NCBI GenBank assembly: GCA_003134655.1
Contig: PLBY01000044.1
Location: 1 to 43,622 of the forward strand
Length of the DNA stretch: 43,622 nucleotides
Direction: 5' to 3'
From: Acidobacteriaceae bacterium
GTDB taxonomy: Bacteria > Acidobacteriota > Terriglobia > Terriglobales > Acidobacteriaceae
The notes below the pieces were generated by a model. The model was not told where the DNA came from. It saw only the letters and a program-made list of their open reading frames with translations, and did no database searches. A program made the position numbers and the translations under genes. This document shows positions 24,737-32,915 of the stretch, piece by piece. How positions within the stretch are numbered: position 1 is the stretch's first letter; every line of letters begins with the position of its first letter.

Positions 24737-24765
24737 CTCCGAGTCCTCTGTGTCCTCTGTGGTGA
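24737..24765. repeat. CTCTGTGTCCTCTGTGG-type dispersed repeat, half copy
   Basis: CTCCGAGTCCTCTGTGTCCT followed by CTGTGGTGAA matches one arm of the perfect palindrome at 26887-26956. A degraded opposite arm (ACACGACGGACAAAGAG, about 24699-24715) precedes it. It sits between the convergent P450 and hydrolase genes. Confidence 0.7.
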
Positions 24766-24771
24766 ACATTC

Positions 24772-25854
24772 CTACTTGTCCGCCAGATAGATTTCGGCCA
24801 CGTGTTGCGTGATCTTCCCCGGCTGCGAATCCGCCAGATTGGCGAGCGCAACCACGGTCAGTTGGTCATCCACATATCGGTCGATCGCCGTCTCGAATCC
24901 CTGCCACGAGCCGTCGTGGTGAATGCACCGATGTCCCGCCCTGTCGTCGATGAACCAGCCAAAACCGTAGTGCCCCTTGTTCGGTTGCCCGTTCTTCAGT
25001 TTGGCCGGAGTCCACATCAGGTCGAGGCTGGAGCGCTTCAACAATTTATCGGTGTACAAAGCGTCGTTCCACTTCTCCAGATCGAGAATCGAAAAGTACA
25101 AACTTCCATCGGCGGTAGTGTTCACCACGGGCGCAACCCACTCCTGATTCTTCAACTCACCTTTCACGAGCCGGTAGCCCGCCGCGCGATTCGGGACAAT
25201 GTCGGCCTCGCTGATAATGCGCGTCGACTGCATGCCCAGCGGCTGAAAGATTCGCTGCTGTAGAAAGTCACCATAGAACTCGCCGGTCACGCGATGAATC
25301 AGAATTCCCAGTGTGACGTATCCGAAATTGCTATACGCCCAACTCGTTCCCGGAGGATATGCCAGCGGGGTGCTCTCGATCAGCTTCAGTTCCTCATCTT
25401 CCGTCCAGTCCTTGCGGAAGTTGAAGCTCTTGGGATAATCGCCAAAACCCGCAGTATGACTGAGCAATTCGCGCACCGTTACTTCTTTCCAACTGGCCGG
25501 GGCGTCCACAAAGTATTTAGTGAGCGGATCGTCGAGACCGATCTGGCCCTCTTCGACCAGCATCATCACCGCGGTCGCCGTGAACTGCTTCCCCACCGAT
25601 CCCGATTGGAAGATCGTCTCCGGCTTGACGGGAACGTGCAACTCCACATTGGCCAGACCGAAACCTTCGGCCCGCACGATCTTGCCGCTCTTCACCACAA
25701 GAAGAGACAGCCCGGGGATGTGCTGGCGCTGCATCTCGGCTTTGACATATTCGGTGACTGCCGCGCTGGTCGCAGGAGTCTGCGCAGCGGCGAAAGAGAT
25801 TGTGAGGAAAAATGCTAGACAAAGGGCGCAAGCAGAAACGTGGCGAAGGCTCAT
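24772..25854 (-). CDS. secreted serine hydrolase, beta-lactamase class C-like
   Basis: A 360-residue protein with a clear signal peptide ([20 protein letters not shown], cleavage near AAAQ). The beta-lactamase/penicillin-binding fold is seen from Ser86-x-x-Lys89 in QSGSVGKQF, Tyr174-Ser-Asn176 in WAYSNFGYV, and HDGSWQG near the C-terminus in place of KTG. These are the serine-hydrolase triad elements of the EstB/Pab87/class C group, which includes esterases and D-aminopeptidases as well as lactamases. The natural substrate is not predictable, and resistance function should not be assumed. It is transcribed alone, convergent to the P450 gene. Confidence 0.9.
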   Translation of the reverse strand: MSLRHVSACALCLAFFLTISFAAAQTPATSAAVTEYVKAEMQRQHIPGLSLLVVKSGKIVRAEGFGLANVELHVPVKPETIFQSGSVGKQFTATAVMMLVEEGQIGLDDPLTKYFVDAPASWKEVTVRELLSHTAGFGDYPKSFNFRKDWTEDEELKLIESTPLAYPPGTSWAYSNFGYVTLGILIHRVTGEFYGDFLQQRIFQPLGMQSTRIISEADIVPNRAAGYRLVKGELKNQEWVAPVVNTTADGSLYFSILDLEKWNDALYTDKLLKRSSLDLMWTPAKLKNGQPNKGHYGFGWFIDDRAGHRCIHHDGSWQGFETAIDRYVDDQLTVVALANLADSQPGKITQHVAEIYLADK

Positions 25855-25954
25855 GGATTTGAAAAGGGGCGCTGATTTGCGCCCCTGAGTCTATCGGCAA
25901 GAGTCCTTCGCCGCAAGCCGAAGGTGTACGCCGCACCAGCGCGGCAAGCGCAAA

Positions 25955-26482
25955 CTATTTCGATCCGCCAGAAGTCTCGGCCAGTCGGTGGACTCCCGAG
26001 CGCCGCATCGCGAACAGAATCGCCCACCCGATCAATCCCGCGGCGTAGAAGAATGCGAGGGTTAGAAAGATGCCTCCCAACAAAACGGAGTGTGTCGGCG
26101 GGAGCGGTCCAATCGGAGGATTCACATGGGAGGACGAAATCGTTTCGCCCTTCTTGATGGCCATCACAACGCCCGCCAGAATGATCATCATCAATACGGC
26201 CGTTGTCTTCGGGAAACGGAATTCAGTGCGCATCGTAAACCTCCTTGGTGGAAACCACAGCCCGATCGAATCGCCGCCCAAGACTCGCCAATGTTCCAGC
26301 AGCGCCCCGCCCACAACTCCAGCCGTCTCGCGGGCAAGAAACATTCCCCTGTCGAGCATGTTCTTAGTGGCCGTCTCGGCCTGCATCTTGCCGAATACCG
26401 CCACCATCTCCTCGCCGAACCGTTCACGGTGAAGCGCCGGATACAGCCGCAGCAGACTCCGATAGATGCTGACGCTGAGCAT
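25955..26482 (-). CDS. membrane protein with permease-prefix-like N-terminus
   Basis: A 175-residue protein. Its first 40 residues (YRSLLRLYPALHRERFGEEM) match the short prefix I recall in front of many acidobacterial ABC permeases and in stand-alone proteins encoded next to PadR regulators. Two transmembrane helices follow, about 93-110 (TAVLMMIILAGVVMAI) and 133-157 (VLLGGIFLTLAFFYAAGLIG). A GGAGGC box lies before its ATG, five bases after the PadR stop, so the two genes form an operon. Function is unknown; a membrane target of the PadR-controlled stress circuit is a reasonable guess. Confidence 0.75.
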   Translation of the reverse strand: MLSVSIYRSLLRLYPALHRERFGEEMVAVFGKMQAETATKNMLDRGMFLARETAGVVGGALLEHWRVLGGDSIGLWFPPRRFTMRTEFRFPKTTAVLMMIILAGVVMAIKKGETISSSHVNPPIGPLPPTHSVLLGGIFLTLAFFYAAGLIGWAILFAMRRSGVHRLAETSGGSK

Positions 26483-26486
26483 TCGA

Positions 26487-26810
26487 TCAGGCCTCCTTCA
26501 CCACGATCCGCAGATTGGCCAAACGCGTGAGATGCTTCATCCGGCCGACTTCGAGGTGCAGGTTCCTGCGGCCCCTTGCTGTCAGGCGATACGCCTGGCG
26601 GCCCCGCGACGTGTCCTCTTCTTCGATTCGCTCAATCCATTCATCTTCGAGCAACCGCCGCAGCGCGCCGTAGAGCGTGCCAGTACTCAGAACCACACGC
26701 CCATCGCTCATCCCCTCGACATCCTTCAAAATGGAATACCCATGCCGCGGCTGTCCCGCCAGACTAAGAAGGATGAGCAGCACGGGCTCGGTAAGTGGCA
26801 AAGACTCCAT
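26487..26810 (-). CDS. PadR-family transcriptional regulator
   Basis: A 107-residue winged-helix protein starting at MESLPLTEPVLLILLSLAGQ; two more in-frame ATGs exist upstream. The PadR signature is visible in PRHGYSILKDVEG, VVLSTGTLYGALRRLLEDEW and RQAYRLTARGRRNL. PadR dimers usually repress promoters in response to small ligands. In acidobacteria they often pair with membrane or permease genes, as here with the membrane gene five bases downstream. Confidence 0.9.
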   Translation of the reverse strand: MESLPLTEPVLLILLSLAGQPRHGYSILKDVEGMSDGRVVLSTGTLYGALRRLLEDEWIERIEEEDTSRGRQAYRLTARGRRNLHLEVGRMKHLTRLANLRIVVKEA

Positions 26811-26886
26811 TGTGGCCTCTGACGACATGTCGTACAACGCCATATTGGAGCAGAGCCGACGGAAAGTCAAGCTCTGAAATGAGATT

Positions 26887-26956
26887 CTCTGTGTCCTCCG
26901 TGTCCTCTGTGGTGAATGCCCTTAAATCAACCACAGAGGACACGGAGGACACAGAG
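26887..26956. repeat. 27-base perfect inverted repeat (CTCTGTGTCCTC type)
   Basis: Left arm 26887-26913 and right arm 26930-26956 are perfect reverse complements (27 of 27), separated by a 16-base spacer. Translated in one frame it reads TTEDTEDTE, a peptide I recall from spurious ORFs in acidobacterial genomes, so it is likely a dispersed element. It lies ten bases beyond the stop of the leftward Hsp15-like gene and could act as its terminator. A half copy is at 24737-24765. Confidence 0.85.
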
Positions 26957-26966
26957 CAATATCGGC

Positions 26967-27347
26967 CTACCCTCTGCCCCGGAAGTGGATGATGTGCCGC
27001 CGGTCGCGTTTCGAAGGCCGCCCTTCTGGCAGCACCTCGAACTCGCGCATCGCCTTCCGTTCCGCCGCGACCTTCTGGCGACGCTCCCGGCTCTCCTCGG
27101 ATTCGCGGTAGAGCGTTTGAGCGACCGCTGCGGGCCCGCGCGTCTCGCCGAGCAGCAACACTTCCACCTGAAAGTCGCCGCCCTCATTAGTTATGCGCAA
27201 CCGGTCCCCCACCCGGACCTCGCGCGCGGCCTTGGCAATCTGCCCGTTGGACAAGATCCTGCCCAACTCGCAAGCCCGTTTCGCCAGTGGCCGGGTCTTG
27301 AAGAACCTCGCCGCCCACAACCAGATATCCATCCGTACGCCGGTCAT
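26967..27347 (-). CDS. hslR: Hsp15-like S4-domain RNA-binding protein
   Basis: A 126-residue protein. Residues 6-60 are an S4 fold with the Hsp15 pattern MDIWLWAARFFKTRPLAKRA followed by GRILSNGQIAKAAREVRVGD. The C-terminal basic tail (RERRQKVAAERKAMREFEVL ... SKRDRRHIIHF) is also typical. Hsp15 rescues stalled 50S subunits with bound peptidyl-tRNA after heat shock. An ATG at residue 6 is an alternative start. It is transcribed leftward, with a 27-base palindrome just after its stop. Confidence 0.88.
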   Translation of the reverse strand: MTGVRMDIWLWAARFFKTRPLAKRACELGRILSNGQIAKAAREVRVGDRLRITNEGGDFQVEVLLLGETRGPAAVAQTLYRESEESRERRQKVAAERKAMREFEVLPEGRPSKRDRRHIIHFRGRG

Positions 27348-27386
27348 GAATCTATTTTCCTACAAGGACAGCGGGAAACACGAAAA

Positions 27387-28826
27387 CTAGAAATGAAAGA
27401 TCAGATCGCTCGCCACGGTCAGCTGATTCTGCCGCCGGCCATAGTCGTAAGCCTTCATATCCCAGGCCCGCTCGAACCGCAACTCCGGACGAATTTGAAT
27501 CGTCGTGCCGATCCAGTGACACCATGTAATTGTGTTCTCTGAATATCGCGTCGCATAACCCGTCCGCTGGCCTTTCTTGTCGTCAAGGAAATCACTGCGA
27601 AATGACAGGAAGTCGTGCGTGCCAAGTTCCTTCTGCAAGAAATTGACCACCGCATATTCCGGAGCGGTGCATCGCAGTTCTCCGGGCAGGCAGTACGCCG
27701 GATTGGCCCCAGCTTCCGGCTGAATCGGGCCGCCCAGGGCAGGCACGTCGCGCTCATACATGTACCAGGTTTCGGTTGCCATATGCCACGTCTTCGAGAA
27801 CTTGTGATACCAGGTGGCGTCATACTGCTGCAGGTTGTTATAAGCGTATTTGCCGTCGTTGATCCCGTTGGCGCAGACGTAGAAATTGTCATTCACCGAC
27901 GTCGTCGTATAGCTGAGGCACGCCGTCCCCGAAGGCTTCGCATCCGGCGTCCACAGCGCCACATCGTGGCCGTCGGTAATCCCCAGTTGCACCAGCCAAT
28001 GATCGTTCAGCTTAACCGTCGCCATCAGCCCGGTGTCGGTAAACGGATCAATCGCATACAGCAGCGAATGGCTGAAGATGTAGTTATTCGGCGCCAACTG
28101 TGCCTCGATCCCCGGCACAGAGATAAAACGCCCGAACCGCAAATTCATTCCCTGCGCAACCTGCGGAACATAAATGTCGACGTATTCCAGCGTCGGATCA
28201 AACCCGTACTGATGATGATCGTTCACCCACTGCCCGCTCCCGTATCCCTTCGCCGTTGTAAAACGATAGTCCGTGCCGAACAGCGCCGTAAGGTGATATC
28301 CCCAGTCGACATGATCGCGTTGCACCGAGTCCGGCAGGCGCTCTGCGTAGAGAACAAGCTGGTTCAGCTCAAAGCGATTCGAGTAGACATCGTTCGCCTC
28401 AGGTTCATTGCGATTGGAAGAAGTGCTGAAGTTCAATGAAGGATCGATCCACCCATACACCTTCGTCCGGCTCGTGGCTCCGTTGATCGCCGTCATCAGC
28501 GGATAGCTGTTCGTGTCCGGCTCCCCAATCACCGGCGAGCCGCCATAGGACCAGTCTGCATTGGGAAACGGTGGCGAATCGAGCGGCGATGGAACTCCAC
28601 GCCGCGCCGGCGCGGGCGAGGAAGGCGCAGTACCCGACCAGTCCTGCCGGTAATACTCGGCCCAGCGGGTAAAGAAGTTCTTTTTTTCGGCAGTAGCTGG
28701 CTTCGGAGCGTCAGGCAGAGGATTCTCGGACTGTTGTCCTGAAGAGCGTTCGCACCACAAGCACACCAACAGAAAAATGAGAGCGAAGCAGTAGCGAACG
28801 CCCGGCGAATCACTTCTTAAGAGCAT
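27387..28826 (-). CDS. outer-membrane beta-barrel porin, BBP2/OmpL-like
   Basis: A protein of about 479 residues; the start at MLLRSDSPGVRYCFALIFLL gives a proper signal peptide, while an ATG ten codons earlier is less fitting. After a Pro-rich stretch, alternating aromatic strands run to the end (VYGWIDPSLNFS, YHLTALFGTDYRFT, EYVDIYVPQVAQGMNLRFGR, LVQLGITDGHDVALW, RPELRFERAWD), finishing with a terminal Phe (DLIFHF) as outer-membrane barrels do. The pattern GWIDPS..NFSTS and FGRF.S.PGIE fits the putative beta-barrel porin-2 family. Substrate is unknown. Confidence 0.82.
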   Translation of the reverse strand: MLLRSDSPGVRYCFALIFLLVCLWCERSSGQQSENPLPDAPKPATAEKKNFFTRWAEYYRQDWSGTAPSSPAPARRGVPSPLDSPPFPNADWSYGGSPVIGEPDTNSYPLMTAINGATSRTKVYGWIDPSLNFSTSSNRNEPEANDVYSNRFELNQLVLYAERLPDSVQRDHVDWGYHLTALFGTDYRFTTAKGYGSGQWVNDHHQYGFDPTLEYVDIYVPQVAQGMNLRFGRFISVPGIEAQLAPNNYIFSHSLLYAIDPFTDTGLMATVKLNDHWLVQLGITDGHDVALWTPDAKPSGTACLSYTTTSVNDNFYVCANGINDGKYAYNNLQQYDATWYHKFSKTWHMATETWYMYERDVPALGGPIQPEAGANPAYCLPGELRCTAPEYAVVNFLQKELGTHDFLSFRSDFLDDKKGQRTGYATRYSENTITWCHWIGTTIQIRPELRFERAWDMKAYDYGRRQNQLTVASDLIFHF

Positions 28827-28943
28827 AGATTGGACGCTTGGATTCGGAAGCAACATCGATCAGAAGCGCCGTGACTCGTCGAGGCCAAGCAGGCAGGCAG
28901 GAATCGGAGATAACTACCGAGGTCAGGCAACTACAAGAAAACT

Positions 28944-28991
28944 TGGAGGCGCGGGTCGGAATCGAACCGACGCATAAAGGTTTTGCAGACC
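28944..28991 (-). tRNA. 3' half of tRNA-Cys (GCA), truncated
   Basis: On the minus strand the sequence runs from the anticodon loop CTGCAAA (anticodon GCA) through the 3' anticodon stem, variable bases, a perfect five-pair T-arm (GTCGG/CCGAC around TTCGATT), acceptor strand CCGCGCC, U and encoded CCA. The 5' half of a tRNA-Cys is absent: beyond 28991 (plus) the sequence is unrelated and the anticodon stem no longer pairs. It is a displaced attachment-site copy or a breakpoint scar, not a functional tRNA. It overlaps no gene and lies 113 bases before the ParB-like gene. Confidence 0.82.
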
Positions 28992-29103
28992 GTTCAGCAG
29001 CACGCCTAAATCCTTTCGATTCACGGTCCGACTCACAAGCGTCTAGCATTTTGTCCGCTTTCTGTCCGCCTAGCGCGCGATTTGTGCGGAAGGAGCGCCT
29101 CAT

Positions 29104-30057
29104 ATGAGCGAGGCGCCCGGTATCGCGCTCTCCGTCAGCTCGCCGCCGGACAAAATGGGACCCTTAGAGAGTGGACCTTGGTCTCTCCTCACCGTCAGCT
29201 CCTTAGCCAGTGGCGCAGACTCCGGGAAAGAGGGTGTGCATGTTAGTCGATTGCCAGGTCAATTGCGGCCGCATCGAGTCTTAGACGAGATCGGATGGAC
29301 AGATCTCGACGAACTCAACGAGGCTGCACGACGAAAACTCCAAAGTGTTCGGGAGCCCATCCTGATCACAAAGAACGAGACTATTCTTTGCGGTCTTGGT
29401 TCTTGGCAGCTAGCGCTTTTCGAGGGTAGGCAACAGATCCCCTGTATCCAGTATGACATCGACGAGAACGAATCTCTTCAATTTATTCTCGCCATTCACA
29501 GAACTCGCAGACGCTGGAATTCCTTTGTTGCGATTCGGCTCGCATTGAAGCTCGAACCATATTTCCAGCAGAAAGCTGTCGAAAATATGAGGGCCGGAGG
29601 CAGGTACAAGGGTTCGACAAATTTGTCGAAAGCTGACCGCATTGAGGTTCGCCAAGAGGTCGCTAATGCGGCCGGGAGTGGCGTTGGCAATGTGGATAAG
29701 GTGAAGGCGATCCTGCAAAGTGCACACCCCAATATCATTCAAGCATTGCAGAATGGTTCAATACGCATCCACCGCGCTTGGAAGTGGTGTCGTCTGCCGA
29801 AGTCGCAACAAAAAGAGGATTTTGCCAAATACGACGAGGATCAAACACGGCGCAGAATCTTGCGAGAATTTAAGACGGCACGGTCAAAAGCACACTTCGA
29901 CTCTACCAAGGCGGTGGAAGCTCTCCGATCCTTTGAGGCTGGCCACCCAGGCCAGATCGAATTCCGGGTCAGCATAAAACGAAATACGGTCGTCCTCCTC
30001 GGGCAAGACCTGATCAACGAAATCAAAATCGCGGAGCTTTCAAATGGCCTTGACTGA
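29104..30057 (+). CDS. ParB-like nuclease/partition-domain protein linked to transposase
   Basis: A 317-residue protein behind AAGGAG nine bases before its ATG. Residues about 45-130 resemble the ParB/Srx N-terminal domain: LPGQLRPHRVLDEIGWTDLD, REPILITKNETILCGLGSWQ in place of the usual DGhHR box, then ALFEGRQQIPCIQYD. A helical middle (SKADRIEVRQEVANAAGSGV, IIQALQNGSIRIHRAWKWCR) looks like a KorB/ParB-type DNA-binding region. Its stop overlaps the IS91-type transposase start by 14 bases, implying coupled translation. It may guide target choice or transfer of the element; this is inference. It is not a chromosomal segregation gene, since no parA is near. Confidence 0.72.
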   Translation: MSEAPGIALSVSSPPDKMGPLESGPWSLLTVSSLASGADSGKEGVHVSRLPGQLRPHRVLDEIGWTDLDELNEAARRKLQSVREPILITKNETILCGLGSWQLALFEGRQQIPCIQYDIDENESLQFILAIHRTRRRWNSFVAIRLALKLEPYFQQKAVENMRAGGRYKGSTNLSKADRIEVRQEVANAAGSGVGNVDKVKAILQSAHPNIIQALQNGSIRIHRAWKWCRLPKSQQKEDFAKYDEDQTRRRILREFKTARSKAHFDSTKAVEALRSFEAGHPGQIEFRVSIKRNTVVLLGQDLINEIKIAELSNGLD

Positions 30058-31159
30058 AAACCAGCAGACTCCCAAGGGTACTCTATTGCAGAGGATTCTG
30101 ATCGAAGGACGCGAGCACTGGAGCCAGCCTGGTTATGATCCCGACTGCGCTCTTAGGTTTCTTCGCGCAGTTCAATGCAAGACGGCGGAACTTGGCAGAC
30201 GGGTCTATGCCTCGGAGAGTGAGGTGGCAGTTTTCTGCAATACGTGCAAATCTCCAGCTTGCACCGGTTGCGGGCATTGGTCGACGATCCAATGGCAACG
30301 CGAACGTTGGTGCGCGCTGCCGGAGGGACCCTACCGCGTAATCACTCTAACCATGCCGAACACCCTTTGGCCTTTGTTTAGCTCGAATCCACGACTCTGT
30401 CGCAAACTAGCGGAGATTGCTGCAAGGGTCATAGTCGGCTATGCCAGAGTCCGACGCGGTGTGGAGGTAGGAGTCGTACCCATCCTGCATACCTTTAACG
30501 GAAAGCTGGAGTTTAACTCCCACGTGCACGCGCTGGTAACTGGTAGGGATTTGCGAAGAGAAAGCGGAGCATGTATCTTCTTCGATCGAGACCAATTGAT
30601 GCGTAGTTGGAAGCGGCTCGTTATTGCTCTTCTGCGTGCAGCACTGCAAGCAGCTTGCCTGAAGTCACAAATCAGTCACGACGAGATCGAAGGTCTCCTT
30701 CAGCACGAGGAAATTAGGCATTGGAAAGTGCACGTGCAAGCCTTCGACGGAAAAGAGCATTTCTTGCGTTACGCCGGCCGCTACGTGAGGCGGCCGCCAA
30801 TCGCAGAACGAAGGATAATGTCTGTCTCGAACGGACTCGCTAGATTCTGGTACAAGGACAAATGCCTGGGGCGACGACAAACCGTGACGCTAACGATTGA
30901 GGAATTCATCGACCGGTGGGCGCAGCATATTCCAAAGCACTACCGTCACTCCATGAGATATTTCGGGTTGTTTGGCCCGCGCCGCTGGAACTGGGTTGTC
31001 GAAACAGCTTTCTTGCTGGTTCAGGAAAAGCGTCGGCGACCGCCGAAACGCCTCCGTTGGGCTATTTCTGTCCAACGTTTGTCAGGCCGAGATCCACTGC
31101 TTGACTCGAGACGAGTTCGGATGACGTTTGTCAGGCACCTTCCCCCTGTATTTGCGTGA
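30044..31159 (+). mobile_element. IS91-family Y2 rolling-circle transposase gene
   Basis: A 371-residue transposase. An N-terminal Cys cluster (FCNTCKSPACTGCGH) is the IS91/IS801 zinc-binding domain. The HUH-type metal motif is HVHALVTG and the catalytic tyrosine pair is in LRYAGRYVRRPP (Tyr-x3-Tyr). The basic C-terminus has RRRPPKRLRW. IS91 enzymes nick at an origin end and move by rolling-circle replication, sometimes taking neighbouring genes with them. The gene overlaps the upstream ParB-like gene. Element ends are not identified with certainty; inverted pieces downstream at 31307-31317 and 31370-31380 may belong to one. Confidence 0.87.
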
Positions 31160-31742
31160 GAAACCAACCGCAGCCTTGAGCCACGCGATCTTCTGTCAGG
31201 TCAGCCAAAACCGACGCCCCCTCCCCGTCCTCTTGGTTCGTGGAGACGAGGATGCTCTTGTGTCTGGCGCATGTTTACCCGTAAACGCTCTTACGTTCCT
31301 TGCGGAGGCGCGCACAACACCAAGATCAAGAGATGTCTGTGAGTTGTTGTGGTGGGTCCTTACCGCAACTTGTGTGCGCCGGGAGATTCTTGTTTTTGAT
31401 TTTCCTAATAGTTAAAGTTATAGGTTCGTCTCTCCGCCGCCGCTTCATACGCTCCCCGTTCAACACAGTTTTTCGGCAGACTCTGTAAGTTTGCGGCGCT
31501 CTCCCGGGACGTAATTTACGAAATCCGGAATTCGGGACTGGAAGTCACATTTCCCATTGACATGCATTCATACCTGACATAAGTTACATGGAACTTTATG
31601 ATTAGGGTAGTTGCTTGGCATGGCTTTCGCCAAGTCCTGATCGCCGTTCCCCCAGGGATTCAAAACAACAGATTTGTATTTTGTGTTGACCCCTACACCT
31701 GTCTTTATTCGTAAGTTTCGGGCCGAACCCTCGGAGGTATTT
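31160..31742. other. 583-base stretch after transposase, no gene
   Basis: No credible coding frame. It contains a GTTTAC-cc-GTAAAC palindrome (31273-31286) and an imperfect inverted repeat GGCGCGCACAA (31307-31317) / TTGTGTGCGCC (31370-31380), 10 of 11 matching. Either may be part of the transposon origin end. The AT-rich part around 31560-31740 is probably the promoter of the following remnant gene. Confidence 0.4.
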
Positions 31743-31997
31743 GTGAACCGCCAGCAGTTTCGTTTGTCCAATTCGCTTTATCGGATTGTGAAGTCAGCAG
31801 TATTGACTACGCTGAGCACGAGTCTAATGGCCTTGGTGGCACTGGGGCAGAATAATCCCGTGCCCCAGATCGTTGGGCCGGTTCACCCGATGGCAGTGAC
31901 TCCGGGCAGTGGTGCATTCCCCATCAATTCCGACGGACTATTGGATGTCGTTTTTCTGGACGGTGGTTGGGGTATGTATGTCTTCTTGCAACAGTAG
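31743..31997 (+). pseudogene. remnant of secreted FG-GAP/IPT-like repeat protein
   Basis: Starting at a GTG behind GGAGG, 84 residues encode a signal peptide (KSAVLTTLSTSLMALVALGQ), then the opening NNPVPQIVGPVHPMAVTPGS that I know from long acidobacterial FG-GAP/IPT proteins, then a jump to an FG-GAP-like piece (LLDVVFLDGGWGMYVFL) and a stop. Full proteins of this type are several hundred residues, so an internal deletion and truncation are likely. Confidence 0.6.
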
Positions 31998-32030
31998 GCC
32001 TGTGTTTGACTAAGAGGAGGAGATACGTTG

Positions 32031-32915
32031 ATGACGAGAAGCAAATTCGTTGCCCCATGTGGCGTTTTGACGGCGATATTGCTCTTCACGCAGGGTATGG
32101 CTGCGCAAAGTGAGGGCAACAACGCTATCACCAGCAACACCACAGGGAGCATAGTGGCTTCCGCCGCCTACATTGACGCTTCACCGTTCTACTATGGTTC
32201 AGGCCTGGACATCTGCCAGACGGTTTATAACATTCTCTCGTCATCTTCTATGAATTATGCCACCAATTATCCCAACGGTGCTGTGATTGATGCTCGTGGG
32301 ATACTTCCTACTCAGGTAAACTCGTCGCTGCAGTGCTCGAAAAATCCTTTTCCAACTACTGCCTTTCCACCCGCGATGGTCCTGCTTCCAGGCGAAACCA
32401 TCCAGATTTCCCATATGTGGACCTTGCCGAGCAACACTCGGATCATTGGCGAAGGGGCAGGAGTGCAGAACTATACCGCGTTGGGTGCCGTGTCAGGATT
32501 TTCCGATACCGCAATGATACAGATGGGGCCCAGCGGCGGTGCGAGTGCAACCGGCGTCGTCGTAGAGCATCTGAAACTTGACGGAGAAGCTGCCGGAGCT
32601 TTCGACGGCATTGATAACGTCAGCGCGGGAGATGGAAGTTACGTGAACGATGTCGCAATTGGGGGCATCGGGGCAACCCCAACAAAGCCCACGAGCGCTG
32701 GTTCGGCGTGCACTCCGAGCGGCGGTACCGTGACAAGTCTGTGCATCAGTCAGAATGCCACGTATTCGGGACCGTACACCAACTTCAACATCACGCCGTC
32801 CACCACTTGCTCCGGCGGCATCACTTGCCCAAGCACGGCGTGTGTGAAGATCCAGGCCCAAACGCGAGGACTACGCGACATAACTTGCGTAGCGGGCTCT
32901 AACTGCTGCTATTGA
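32031..32915 (+). pseudogene. truncated secreted beta-helix (pectate-lyase-like) protein
   Basis: The 294 residues start at the ATG after GAGGAGGAGA. A signal peptide (MTRSKFVAPCGVLTAILLFT, cleavage near MAAQ) is followed by an opening typical of right-handed beta-helix proteins: GLDICQTVYNILSSSS, GAVIDARGIL, PGETIQISHMWTLPSNTRII, GAGVQNYTA and VVVEHLKLDGEA. The frame breaks off at ...SNCCY while the repeat is still developing and merges with the kinase frame four bases later. The missing C-terminus and the N-terminal loss of the next gene point to one deletion that fused them. Intact members are extracellular carbohydrate-active or adhesin-like. Confidence 0.65.

Noticed and set aside
24772..25854. 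Calling the serine hydrolase an antibiotic-resistance beta-lactamase
   Set aside because: The SxxK and YSN motifs fit the wider class C/EstB/D-aminopeptidase group, and the third motif is HDG rather than KTG.
26764..26992. Short frames containing TTEDTEDTE on both strands
   Set aside because: They are translations of the 27-base palindromic repeat.
28838..29107. Plus-strand frame containing RVGIEPTHKGFAD
   Set aside because: This peptide arises from the complement of the tRNA-Cys fragment.
31128..31488. Short plus-strand frames after the transposase
   Set aside because: No motif and atypical codon use; they overlap the end of the transposase gene or lie in AT-rich DNA.
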